64,000 nucleotides of DNA from Nemertoderma westbladi (GCA_032718475.1 JAUCBJ010009108.1:78971-142970), one strand, 5' to 3'; positions 23,151-34,768 are shown, numbered from the stretch's first letter. Program-made: numbers and translations. Notes: a model not told the origin generated them from the letters alone.

Positions 23151-24300
23151 CAGGTATATAGCACACTAGTAATCGCCCTTTGATAATTGTGGATCACAAT
23201 AATTGTGACTGTAAGTCCAAGTCCAGGTCCAGTTACAAATAAATGAAATGGTACATCCCAATGGAGTCACATAATATTACAATGCATGAGATAGATACCA
23301 GGAGCAAATTATTATTTTTTAATTATTGTTACAATTCCAAATAGTATTGAGCACTTAACAGTAAAAAGTTACCTTTAGGAAATCTGCCAAGAAATAATAA
23401 TTATAGGCCCACAAAGTGAAGTGGCCCCATTAGAGTTACATAAAGCCAAACTTGGGAAAGTCATTAAAAAAATTGGACTTTAGTCGAAAATAGATATATT
23501 AGCCGTAAATTAGGCAACTATGGGTATGTTTTTCTTTTGCATCGAGGTAAATTATCTCCACTTCTGGTCATCTTCTATGTGTATGCATGGAATACTGTGT
23601 ATGCTTTTTATTTGTTCTATTTATGTATTTAGATTTGTATATTTGTTTACATACATATGAACAGTAGGCCTATACTGTTTATAATTATAGTGTTTTTAGG
23701 ATATTGGCGATTCAAAGGCGAAAGTGCACTTTTTGGGCTAGAATTCCTATTTCTTGCTCCAATTGAGGTGGGTCAGATAGAAAATTAAAACACAAAACCA
23801 TATAAATTCTTAGAATACAAGATATAATTAAGATTAAGTAAATAAAGGCTGTGTTTAATGTAAGGTTCTTTACAACAATTGTCGTTGCTACGTGTACGCC
23901 CTGTGTGAGAGAATCATCCGACGATCATCATCATATCCGATTAGAAGCTTGTCAGCTGGTCAGAGTATACTGTAGGCCTAAAATAATGACCGTGAGAAGT
24001 TTTATATAGAGCGGCTTTCATTGCTGCGGGTCAATGTCATTGTTATTCCCTCAATACTTAAATTATCAAACAGCAGTTCGGGGGCCTTGGATTCTTATAC
24101 CCAGAAACGAAACCGATGAAGCATACCCATTATTGCGGTAACAGCTGCTACAGTACTTTATAACAATGAATACGTATAATCATTCCCATATACTTTATAT
24201 TCTTGTCACAGATAGCAGTACACATGGTGTACTACTGTCCTGTATGTGTGACATTTTACTGGTCTTTGATTGGTCAGTAAATTTGCATTGTGTCAACAAT
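23151..24300. other. AT-rich spacer
   Basis: I see nothing that can be supported as a gene or a defined repeat. Confidence 0.4.
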
Positions 24301-24310
24301 GGAAGCAGGA

Positions 24311-24535
24311 CAATTCGGTCCCGGACAATTCGGTTCGGACAATTCGGTCCCGGACAATTCGGTCCCGGACAATTCGGTCCCATTAATTTTGTGTTTTGGG
24401 ACCGAATTGTCCGGGACCGAATTGTCTGGATACTGACTAGGACAATTCGGTCCCAAAACATGCATATAATGGAACATAATTGTCCGGGACCGAATTGTCC
24501 GGGACCGAATTGTCCAGGACCGAATTGTCCGGGAC
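24311..24535. repeat. Left GGACAATTCGGTCC array (self-inverted)
   Basis: About five plus-oriented 15-bp units are followed by GGGACCGAATTGTCC units in inverse orientation, a degenerate spacer with CATGCATATAATGG, and four more inverse units. Single strands could fold into a long hairpin. Confidence 0.85.
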
Positions 24536-24719
24536 CAAATTTAATTGGTAATATATAATGGAGAATGTTCTAGAACCTTAATATATATTATTATATGGTA
24601 GCTAGTGTTTTTTTTTACTAGCTACTGTAGTATTTTTTTAAAAATTAAAAAAATTTACTTTTCTTTGTTAACATTATTATTTATGATAATTGAAAGTACC
24701 GACATACTGACTAATATAT

Positions 24720-24976
24720 ACGGTATACTGCACAAAAGCTAAGCCTATATTCTATAGAAAAATATATGACATTTTGTCGCCGTAATGGGGTAGGACTCAG
24801 GCAAAAATAATTATATTTTTGCCTGAGTTCTACTATTAAAAATAATTATATTTTTGCCTGAGTTCTACTATTAAAAATAATTATATTTTTGCCTGAGTCC
24901 TACCCCTTTACGGCGACAAAATGTCATATATTTTTCTATAGAATATAGGCTTAGCTATTGTGCAGTATACTACCGG
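24720..24976. repeat. Long palindrome with three internal direct repeats
   Basis: Arms of ~80 bp pair almost perfectly: GTATACTGCACAAAAGCTAA...TTTGTCGCCGTAATGGGGTA against TACCCCTTTACGGCGACAAA...TTAGCTATTGTGCAGTATAC. The loop region holds three copies of a ~46-bp unit (AAAATAATTATATTTTTGCC, TGAGTTCTACTATT). Confidence 0.85.
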
Positions 24977-25439
24977 TATCATTTAGTGTATGGCGGTTAG
25001 GTTTTAGGGTTAGGGTGCGATACATACCTGTATGTTGAGCATGTTTCAATATATTTGTTCATGTCGTTTTTGTTTGTATTGTTTGTGTTGTTTTTTGATG
25101 GCCTTAGGGCTGAGTACTACTTAGGGCTTAACCCTATTACCACTGGGGTGTTTTGACCATTAGCACCACTGGGGGGGGGGGGGGGGGGCGATTCGGCCCA
25201 CCCACTATATTTTTGTAGTCGTCCAATGAAATCCTACAAAATTTGGGCTGTTGGTGAAACAACTATACAGTAGATGAACACTACCAAACCTTAAAAAATT
25301 AAAATTTCATAAGCAGGGTCTCATAATTTTGATGAAAAATAAAAGTAGTCCCAGGACAAAATTACAAAATTTTTCGTTTTCTAAAAACTAATAGTGTGGC
25401 AGTGTTGGCTAGATTTAGTAGGTTTTTCAAGACGCTGAA

Positions 25440-26240
25440 TCGAATGTGATTATATTCCACTTCCAAAAATTGAAGTGGATGCTATTTTTCGTGCACCTAA
25501 GAAGTGGGCGTGGCACTTCAAATTTTGAAAAATTAGATATTCAGAAAATGCCCCTAATTTTTTTATTTCAACGCATCTTTATGGGTTTTCTGGGCCGCTA
25601 AATCGATTGAAAGTAATATAGAAGCCTGAAGACTGAGTGGTTCGCCATTTTTGGTGCACCAAAATTAGGGCGTGGCACTTCAAATTTTGAAAAATACGAG
25701 ATTCGGAAAATAAACCAAAATTGAAATTTTAACGAATTTATATAGGTTTTCCAGACCGCTGAATCGATTGAAAGTAATATAGAAGCCTGAAGACTTAGAA
25801 GTTAGCCATTTTTTGAAATCAAAACTTTAGTGTTTTTTCCGAAAAAAGTAATTTTGAAAATTTGAAGTGCCACGCCCTAATTTTGGTGCACCGAAAATTA
25901 CGTACACAAAGGATTTGAGGCTTCTATATTACTTTCAATCGATTCAGCGCTCCAGAAAACCTATAAAATTAATTTGAAATCAAAACTTTAGTGAATTTTC
26001 CGAAACTCGTATTTTTCAAAATTTGAAGTGCCACGCCCTAATTTTGGTGCACCAAAAATGGCGAACCACTAAGTCTTCAGGCTTCTATATTACTTTCAAT
26101 CGATTCAGCGCTCCAGAAAACCTATAAAAATGCTTTGCAAATCAAAACTTTAGTGTATTTTCCGAATCTCGTATTTTTCAAAATTTGAAGTGCCACGCCC
26201 TAATTTTGGTGCACCAAAAATGGCGAACCACTACACTTAC
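25440..26240. repeat. Inverted pair of tandem ~150-bp units (large foldback)
   Basis: Left-hand units contain GGCGTGGCACTTCAAATTTT, AATCGATTGAAAGTAATATA and GAAGCCTGAAGACT. The right half has the reverse complement (AAAATTTGAAGTGCCACGCC, TATATTACTTTCAATCGATT), two to three units each way. Both halves keep GCACCAAAA/TTTTGGTGC. Confidence 0.85.
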
Positions 26241-26499
26241 ATACTTGTATAGAACATTAGAGTGATCCAAACCAATAAAAATAAATAAAAATACCCCAAA
26301 CATAAATAATTACTAAATCACGAATGACTTTGTAAAATTCGAAAATTTCAAAAAATTTGGTGCTGGAGACCAAATTTTGAGGTGGCACCCACATCGAAAA
26401 GTAGAAATCCAATTGCAACGGCGTTTTTTGCAAAAGATGCGGCATTAAATTTGGCTAATTCTCACAAAAAATTGGGCCGGTACGTAATGTGGTTGCATA

Positions 26500-28026
26500 C
26501 AGTCCCAATCCCAATAAACATTAACTTGGTCGTTTTGGCGGCCAAAATGACCAAAATCGCCAAAAAAAATGTAGTGTATTCCTATGGGCTACTTGGTCGT
26601 TTTGGCGAAGCGATTTAACTCGACTCAAGTCAAGTCCAGACAGCCCGTCTCCTTGGACATCCATTTGGTTGCTCTGACTAAATGTCGGCTCGCTTTCATT
26701 TTTATTATTGACAGATTGTTAACTTACCTGGAGCTGAGTCGGGCCTTTCAGTTGTAGTAAAGACCACCCACTGAGGCATTGATACAGCACAGGCTAATAC
26801 GTAATAAGGGAGTTAGTTGAATGCGGCTTTGTTAAAAGGAGGAGTATGTATAATAATCGGATTTTGTGTGTTATTATTAGATAATCATTTCTCACCTTTT
26901 CCTTTGTGTAGCTTCAGTTTAGAGTCATTATGAAATGGCAACGTGTTCTGTATGAAGGCGTCCTAATTATAGTTTTATAGTTAGAAGCTGGGTCTGTGAC
27001 AGGGCGAGAGGTAGCTATTAAATAGCGACACTCAGTCTCGAACGAGTTCGGTATACTGATGAAATTCAGATTAGACGGCGCGGCCTATTTCTAGTAGCTG
27101 GGTCTGAATTCGAGGGCGATAGTAACTGAAAACATTATAATATCAGGCTCTGGCTCTGTGCTAACAGTCAACAGAGTCGGCATATTTGGGTGAATTTATG
27201 ATGATGTAATTATTATTTATCGAGACAGGGGGGGGGGGGGGGGGGGGGGGAACTGGACGCAAAACTCGCCTTGGCGAATTAATATCCCGCCTCAATGTTA
27301 AATTCTCAATTTAGGGAAAGGAGCAGGTTATAGTGGCATGTTATTTTAACCAAAACAATAAATTAAACATAAATGAACATTACAGTTTTATTTTTGAGAG
27401 TAATCATCTGTTATTTACGTCAAATCTCCCCTGGAGAGTGATGAATTTTTATTGCGTCCAGTCCCCCCCCCCCCCTCTCTAACTGTATTTATGAGAACAT
27501 TTATATTATAGCGTACTAAACAGCTAAATAAAGAAAAATCTATGTAAAGTATTTTTCTCATATTTTAAATAATTTTTACAAATTAAATATATGAACTTGT
27601 TATTTTTATTACCAATCGAAAAGAATTAAAGTAAATAATTAATTATTACGCTGCAAGTGCTAGCACACTGCTTATAACCTAAGTGACAGGTAAAGGTGTG
27701 TTAATTATTAGATTAGTAAAAAATATGTAGAAAATAATAAGTTAGGGCGGACGCCTCACACTGCACTCTTACAGGCATGTTTACTACAGTGGCGAGCCCA
27801 GCCGTTACTACACTGGAGCCTTTCTCTCTACCTAAAGGTAGAGAGAACTCTACCTCAGGGCCAACATGCTGGGCTTTACTTAAACTCAGCCTGTATTCAC
27901 TGGCTGTGATTGACAAGCCAACGTGCCGCAGCAGTTCCTTTCATGAATACCGCAGTTTTTACTTGGCCATTTTGGTAATTTTGGCCGCCAAAATGGCCAA
28001 GTTAATGTTTATTGGGATTGGGACTG
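26500..28026. mobile_element. Tc1/mariner-type non-autonomous transposon, copy B (1527 bp)
   Basis: It starts CAGTCCCAATCCCAATAAAC and ends GGGATTGGGACTG, with TA on each side (26498-26499, 28027-28028). It is nearly identical to copy A outside A's 8306-9497 insertion, including the MITE at the same site, so the MITE entered before A and B separated. The open frames over CTTTCTCTCTACCTAAAGG have no transposase features. Confidence 0.85.
27221..27485. mobile_element. Poly-G/poly-C MITE, copy 4 (nested in transposon B)
   Basis: It has the same TATTTAT flanks (27214-27220, 27486-27492) and interior as copy 2. The G run is ~23 bases and the C run ~12, both longer than the right end of copy 2, showing fast length change of the homopolymer ends. 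Confidence 0.85.
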
Positions 28027-28689
28027 TAGTTACAGCAACTAAAAACTAGGAAGGGGCCGATTCGGCCCCCCCCCCAGTGCTAATAGGGTTAATGTCCTGA
28101 TCCTATGTTTTTTGTTAGTTTAAGGGGTGTAAGACTTTAGTGTTTACCCATTTATTATAATTATTATTTATGGTAGCTATGGTGTTTTTATGGAGCTTGT
28201 GAATTATTTACTAGCTACAGTAGTAATAGTATGTACAGTATTTAAAATGTTTAAAACTGATTTGTTTTATATACTGCGTAAGTATACTGTATGTGTTGTT
28301 GGTTGGTTAACAAGCCTAAATTATTATCCTAGATAATAGTTGGATCTCATTCAGGGACTGTTATAATATCATCAATATTTTTGGTAATTAATATAATCAA
28401 CAACAGTTTAGGCCTAATTCTGAAATACTGTATCAATGTTTTCACAAGTGTTTTTATAATTTCAAGGAAATGCTAGCTAGTAAAAAAAAACACTAGCTAC
28501 ACCTTAATAAATAATATATAATAATGTTCTCGAACACTACCAATAACAAAAATAAAAAAAGTACAGTATTTTTAAATTTCAAAAAATTCTAGCACGTAAA
28601 AATAACACTAGCTACCATAAAAAATATCTCTACTAATGTTCTCGAACATTCATCAATATCAAAAAAGCACTAAAAAGTTGCTATCAGGA

Positions 28690-28935
28690 ACCGGACAATT
28701 CGGTCCCGGACAATTCGGTCCCGGACAATTCGGACCCGGTCAATTCGGCCCCGGACAATTCGGTCCTAGGACAATTCGGTCCCGGACAATTCGGTCGCGG
28801 ACAATTCGGTCCCGGACAATTCGGTCCCATTTATTTAGTGTTTTGGGACCGAATTGTCCGGGACCGAATTGTCCGGGACCGAATTGTCCGGACCGAATTG
28901 TCCGGGACCGAATTGTCCGGAACCGAATTGTCCTA
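28690..28935. repeat. Right GGACAATTCGGTCC array (self-inverted)
   Basis: About nine CGGACAATTCGGTCC units, a spacer with CATTTATTTAGTGTTTTGGG, then about six GGGACCGAATTGTCC units. Just outside is a small hairpin, CCTACATCC/GGATGTAGG. It is a near-palindrome of ~240 bp. Confidence 0.85.
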
Positions 28936-29399
28936 CATCCATTTGGATGTAGGACAAATTTGGATGTATCCCTGTTTGGATTTGTATCCATTTTTTCATT
29001 TCATCATTTGGAAAAATGAACTTACTGCAAGGATACAGCTTATCGAATCAGTGTTTGTTATTTTTCACAAATTGTCAACCTGTGGTATTGATGGCGTGTG
29101 ACTCAGTGACTCCAGTTGTAGTCAAGGTCCATGAATGCTTAGTCCTAATACATCCCAACATAGGACTATTATTATATGGATGATTTCAGAATCAGCCGTA
29201 TTTGGTCCGTAATCTTTATGGACTTCTTCGAGAACTTCGGTACTTTTCGTACTTTTTCGATATTTAATGCAATTCGTTTGGTGTGGTTGGACGTGGTGAC
29301 GTCCATCAATCCGGGTGGTCAAATAGAAACCGAACTCTATAAAACATTATAATGCAGGTTTAATGCTTAATTTTAATAGCCGACACCCTCGCCTATAGT

Positions 29400-30165
29400 T
29401 ATCAGAAATTCCGCCTTGAGTAGGCCTACTATCCAGTGGTCCATAAATAGAAGTAGTACACCAGATGCCCAGTCGCGTGCTTTTGCCCGCGTAACCAACA
29501 TTCTAGTACGCAACGACTATCCAACCCACTTGATTAAAGAACTCAATAATACCGCACTCTCCCAGCACAGAAATACCCCAAGACAACGCACACCACCACA
29601 GATCATAGGCTACTTGCACCACTTAGGTTGCCTATCATAAACAATACACAGTAGAACAAATAATACGCAAAATTATTAAGCATTCCATTTTCGTCCCCCG
29701 CACCAGAGTTGTGGGCGAAGCTGGCCTCAAGATTAAAGACTTACTCATTCGCTACGCACTAACTCAACCCCATTTCACCCCATCCCCCCCCCCCCCCCCC
29801 CACCCCACACGCCCCGTGTCCTATACATGTACGAGTGGGATTACAAACTACCCTTACCAAAAATGTGGTGTACCAATTTACCTGCAAACTTTGCCCTGGG
29901 GGCTACATTGGGGAAACTGTGGGACCAGTTCGCGACCGCCTCAGAACGCACCGTAACGCTGTACGTAGGAAAGACCCCGACGAGACTGCATTCGCTACAC
30001 ACTTCCTTACTTTGCACCCCGCACAACAACACATACCCGTCCCATTCTCTGCTCGTCTGCTTCGACGCTGTGCAGGGACTGGGCGGACATTAAACTCGCA
30101 GAGAAGTCGTACATTAGGGAAATGTCCCCTAGCATAAACATACAGTATGGAGACCCATGGGAACA
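29400..30165 (+). pseudogene. Penelope-like retroelement relic (linker and GIY-YIG endonuclease part)
   Basis: The 5' part reads FARVTNILVRNDYPTHLIKE, typical of the region between reverse transcriptase and endonuclease. A stop, frame changes and a C run (29785-29800) follow. At 29835 onward another frame gives NVVYQFTCKLCPGGYIGET, then VRDRLRTHRNAV and ATHFLTLHP. That is the GIY-YIG endonuclease core with its CxxC insertion, as in Penelope-like elements, where it nicks target DNA. The reverse transcriptase itself is missing upstream. At least two frame breaks make this copy dead. Confidence 0.75.
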
Positions 30166-31635
30166 CCTCTGTTGGTAAAGTATGCACACACACAACATTA
30201 CCCCCATTCCCCAAATTTCCTCCCGCATAATTACCACGCACCCCCCCCTCCCCCCACCCCCTCACCCCCATCATATTTGTACTCTGGTTTATACAGTAGT
30301 TAGACTACCTACCTAGCACTACCCTACCAGTCATCCTGTAGTGTCTTTTACTGCAACTGTCATTTCGGTGTTTAAACATACTGTATATACTGTACGTTGA
30401 ATAAAGGCTTGTTGGCCGCAATATACGGTACGTCATTAATGTAATTATTCTTGGTCATTTTTGGTCTTACTTAATTTGCTTCAAATATGCACGTTCCACA
30501 ATATGTGTTTCTACTGTATAACTACAACATATGAGATCTACAGTCGAGTTTTTATTATTGATATTTAAGTGAATAAATTGCTTCCTCATAGATTACTGTA
30601 TGTTCCGTCATAAGCCGAAATTTAAGCCGAAATAAGTATTTTCTTAATTACAGTATTTGTAAATACTGTATGTATGTAGTTAACAAAGTAGGCATTTACA
30701 GAAGATTATATTTCAGAAGAATATTAAGCGGAGACTCCCACCCTAGGTGTCAAGTTTCCCCGCATTAGGGAGACATTGAACTATTAAAAAAAAATTATTA
30801 AAATTTTATTAATTTTTACCTCATTTTGTATTTTTAAAAATACGTTTTTATGTTCGTAGTTTGTTATTTAAAAAGAAACAGTAGTAAAATAATATGAATG
30901 CTGCAATTTTTTTCTGTTCTAGAACATTAGTAGATATGTTTTTTTATGGTTTTTATGGCTCGTGTTTTATTACTAGCTAGTATTTTTTGTAATTATAAAA
31001 AAAGTGAAAATATTGAAATATCATGTTTAAACTGTTGCAAAATATATTAATGACAAAAAAATATTGAGGATATTATACTGTAGCAGTTCACATTTTTTGT
31101 ATGGTAACAATGATTTATGTTTAAAAAATGTAGTTTTTTTAATTACTAGCAATTTTAAATTTGAAAAATGAGTAGCTATATTTTCTAGAACATTATATTT
31201 TTTATTTTATTTAAATTCTAGAATAGTGTATAACAATTATATTTTATTCTAGAGTGTAAATACTCTAAGCTTTCTATATTAAACCAGCGAAATTGGTATT
31301 TTGCGTTGCTCTGGAAACTAAATTGTAACTACAGTATATATAAGTGAATTCTTCTGTCATGCGATAGACATTAGAGTAAAGTTTGTCTGCTCCAAATTTG
31401 GAGAAAATCCCACCAATAGACCCCTTGTTGCTATGTAAAATCCATGTTGTTAAGGAAAGAAACAGGAAATTGAAAGTGATCCGCATAATATACTGTATTT
31501 TTATAGACTTTTTTGGGGGTATTAACAAGAGAATGTAGAATAATAAAAATAGGTCTGATTGAATTGTGATTTGTTATCAAAATGCATTTCGTTTTCCAGT
31601 AAATGGGTAAAACCTGATATTAATACTGTATAATT
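30166..31635. other. AT-rich spacer with remnants of the 24.3/28.9-kb family interior
   Basis: TGTTCTAGAACATTAGTAGA and TTACTAGCTAGTATTTTTT (30915-30990) and TTTTCTAGAACATTATA (31180-31200) match the inner flanks of the GGACAATTCGG arrays, suggesting an eroded copy. No gene is seen. Confidence 0.45.
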
Positions 31636-32092
31636 GCGCCAGACCGTCCCACGGACATCTTGCCCCACCCACAGGGTTGGTTGGCATTAGGTTCATATAG
31701 GGCCAGTCGGGACTCCGCCAGAGTAGTAAAGCCGCCACTTGGCTGACTGGTAATAGGAATGGAAATCAGAAGATAGGCTATAATCCAATCGTATAATAAA
31801 GCGATAGACAGGGTGGTAAATATCCTGCTATGGTAATGGTAGGTAACTACTGTAACTAGGTGAGGTAAAGCCTACAACCGTAGGTACTCAACGGACCAGG
31901 GATATAGGCCGTGAGGTGTAGTACCGGTAAGGGTGCGATCTGGCAGTCAGGATCTCACTCGGCACAGGTACGTCCGACTCAGACCGGGACTCACAGATAA
32001 GGCTACCAGTAGGTCCCGACTGGCCCTATATGAACCTAATGCCAACCAACCCTGCGGGGTGGGGCAAGATGTCCGTAGGACGGTCTGGTGCG
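31636..32092. repeat. Inverted repeat, ~80-bp arms, ~300-bp loop
   Basis: The left arm (31636-31714) has CCAGACCGTCCCACGGACAT, CATCTTGCCCCACCC and GGTTCATATAGGGCCAGTCG. The right arm (32013-32092) is its reverse complement with a few changes. The loop contains one of the two direct repeats that bracket the gypsy relic. Confidence 0.8.
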
Positions 32093-34693
32093 ACCTCCTT
32101 CGACCTTTTCACCTTTCTATTCTGGTGGCACTGCACAACACAATATCAAATCACTATCAATCAGACTAATATTGACACAGCTACACCATTCCTGCTCCAT
32201 CATCCTCATTACTACATCCACTCAGTTTGAACGACTTACGTCACGTTTTAAAATATAAGTTTGTGAAATGAATCACTAGTGACACAATTAACTTTCTGTT
32301 TCAGTTGTTCAGTCTGGCCGACTTTACTATCAGTTTTAAAGCTAAGTAGGCTCAACACTTGTGTTACAATCCGTTGTCCCTAGGGAATCCGTAATGATCG
32401 GGAGGCTGCCTTCTGCGGTGGGCTCGGGTAAGAGGCTCCATATCGAGTCCGCCATCAGCAACACTGTTGGTAGTACGAGGGGGAGACAAACTCAGCGGGT
32501 ACTTGAGTGGTGCCATTGGACTGGTAACTGGGTCATTCTGAGGGTGCTGGGGTGGTTTGACAGGTGACGCATCGATGTTGGACGTGTCGTCATCGTCCTC
32601 GGACGATTCATGAAGACTTAGAACTGGAGACTGATGGTATGGTACACGAAAACATTCCCATGCTCGTGCTCGTATTTGTGACCCCGAGAATTTGCGGACA
32701 CTGGCATAGTCCGCATCGACAGTGGAAACAATATACCGTGGACGTCCATGTAGTATGTATGTATGTATATACTAGAAAGATCTACCAAATTACCAATACT
32801 GATTGGAGGAGACACCTTAATTCGTTAACCGCCACGTGACTTCGATATAGTGCTGGGCTCGTGATTGGCTAGCCGGGACCGATGTTGAGATGTAATGAGG
32901 TCGCTGTCGGACATTGGGAGTTGTTCCCCCGTGAATTGATCCCTCTGGCTAAAAACTTCTCTAGCTGATAGACTTGATGCGCGAATTCTTGAGTTTAATT
33001 GGGCGACGGCGATAGCAATGGATACAGCTGAGTATGGTCCTCCGGTTGGGTGAAGCTTCAATACCTCCTCTTTGAGCTCCCATATTGCGTGCTCTGCTAC
33101 CGGGTTTTATTAACGTTTTTCGCGTCTCCTAACTGGATGTTGAGGTTGTGAGCCATCAACCAGTGTGTGGAAGCCACACACAGGGTTGGTGCGTATAACG
33201 TCGCGGGGCCTGCAATTGGGTAACGTCCAATGCAAAGACACAATAGAGCATCACACAATGTCTCATGGCGCTCGTCTGTGATAAGCGTTGCTGCTGTGTA
33301 AGAGGAAACTGTCTCCTGGATAAGGAGTATCATCTGTTTATTCTGCCGGATGACGTTGGCGGCGAATGAGATTCCAACAACATCTGGTGGGTCTTCTGAC
33401 TTCTGGGGAATGGATCTTCGAGGGGCAGCCTGCAAAGCTACACACTGGGCGCAACGACTATGGCACAATCAATATCTAGGGCACAGAAATATTGTAAAGC
33501 TATACGTCGAAGCTGGGCACGGGACGAGTGCTGTAACTCCAGGTGCATTGACATCAGTAATCCTGGTAAGGCATGGCGGGGAACAATAATAAGATCCCGG
33601 GGTGAGTTAAAAGGAGCCATTTGGCAGTGAATGAGAAGTCCATCTGAGGCCACTGTAGCACAACCAAGGTATCGCTTTATGTCCCTGATGGATGTCTCTT
33701 TTTTGACGGGCGGGTGCCCTGTGACAAGTGCGCCGCTGTGCGGCGTAAATCGGCACAATCTTGTTGAGTGGCTAACCAAGTGCTGCGAGTAGCATATAGT
33801 GGGCAGGATGACGCAGCACTAGCATTATAGTATGACACTCGAATGATGGGTGCCTCAAACAGCTCCTCGACAAACTTACACACTTGGCAGTGTCCATCGG
33901 TGCAGGTTGGTGCTTGTCGGCTTTGGAAGTCGGCAGGAAGGTTTCGTATGCTGGCAATATGGACTACAGCGACATTATGTTGGTTGAGAGTCGCCAGAAA
34001 CGTGGTTAGACGGAGCTGGATGAGTACGCACCACGGCTAAGCTTGGCAGATGCCTCCACACATGGTTTGCTGTCTGTCATGATGATTGATGGGGTGGTTG
34101 ATTGAGTCAGATATGGTGCAAAGTGATGGGTGGCTGATGCTATGGCCAGGGCTTCCATTTCGCACGGGAACCAAGCACGTTGATGCGTTCTGAGCTTTGC
34201 AGAGTAAAATCCAGCAAGATGAAGCGTGGAGTTGCGTTTGGCGTAAAAAAATTGCACCCAATCCATCTGTGCTGGTTGCAGCATCAGTCACGATAAATAG
34301 TTCGTCAGATGAATGGGGAATGACGATTGTCCGGCACGTCTTCAGTGCTGCCTGTGCTCGGCGAAAAGCTGTTAGGGTGACCTCCTCCCAGGCTACTGGA
34401 TCGCTAGGTTGACCACTGACTAATTCATTGAGTGGAGCGACTAGTGCTGAACATCGAGGAAGGACCCGAGCGAGTATTTTGTACGAACCGATAAAGGATC
34501 GCAATGCGCGAAGTGTATCGGGGGTGGTATACGTAGCAAGTGTTGACACAACATGGGGGGATGCGGCAAGTGAGCCGCGACTCCACTTCAACGGACCAGG
34601 TATATAGGCCGTGAGGTGTAGTACCAGTAAGGGTGTGATCTGGCAGTTAGGATCTCACTCAGCACAGGTACGTCCGACTCAGACCGGGACTTA
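31889..34693 (-). mobile_element. Ty3/gypsy retrotransposon relic with ~105-bp flanking direct repeats
   Basis: TCAACGGACCAGG...GTGAGGTGTAGTACC...CGTCCGACTCAGACCGGGAC occurs at 31889-31993 and 34589-34693 in the same orientation, on either side of the pol gene. It may be what is left of LTRs. The upstream copy joins directly to the middle of reverse transcriptase, so gag, protease and the RT N-terminus are gone. No primer-binding site or target duplication is visible. Confidence 0.55.
32364..34591 (-). pseudogene. Ty3/gypsy pol fragment: RT C-terminus, RNase H, integrase, C-terminal tail
   Basis: Minus strand, from 34591 downward: LRSFIGSYKILARVLPRCSA (RT connection), ELFIVTDAATSTDGLGAIFL (RNase H start), LAGFYSAKLRTHQRAWFPCE and IIMTDSKPCVEA. 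Next come a zinc-binding/integrase linker (near 33880), an integrase-like block ending EDPPDVVGISFAANVI, LNSRIRASSLSAREVFSQRD, and a terminal chromodomain-like or tail part with VDADYASVRKFSGSQIRARA and a C-terminal DHYGFPRDNGL before TAA at 32364. Several frame changes and stops break it; it cannot make a product. The segment order is that of Ty3/gypsy. Confidence 0.75.
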
Positions 34694-34768
34694 CAATACT
34701 CACTGCTTTATGGTGGGTGGAGGGTTTGGTAAATTTTCCACATCCGTGGTCTATGATATGCAGTAGGT

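Larger units (their letters stand above)
25128..28098. mobile_element. Element with poly-G TIRs (AACCCTATTA-GCACTGGGG)
   Basis: The left end has AACCCTATTACCACTGGGG and then CACTGGGGG(n)CGATTCGGCCC (to ~25200). The right end at 28055-28098 is GGCCGATTCGGCCCCCCCCC followed by AGTGCTAATAGGGTT, the inverse. The interior holds the inverted arrays at 25.44-26.24 kb and Tc1-type copy B. The ends are convincing as TIRs; no target duplication is identified. Confidence 0.5.
24305..28940. mobile_element. Composite of nested elements bounded by inverted GGACAATTCGG arrays
   Basis: Both ends carry arrays of CGGACAATTCGGTCC units followed by the inverse GGGACCGAATTGTCC (24311-24535; 28690-28935). Inside each, the flanks are inverted relatives: TGTTCTAGAAC/TGTTCTCGAAC, then ATGGTAGCTAGTGTT and TACTAGCTA (24560-24640 versus 28440-28650). 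This implies one element with long TIRs, later filled by a hairpin (24.7 kb), a poly-G-TIR element (25.13-28.10 kb), Tc1-type copy B (26500-28026) and a MITE (27221-27485). No target duplication could be identified, so the outer limits are approximate. Confidence 0.55.

Noticed and set aside
27713-28049. Transposase in Tc1-type copies A and B
   Set aside because: Frames are under 100 residues and show no DDE or helix-turn-helix signature.
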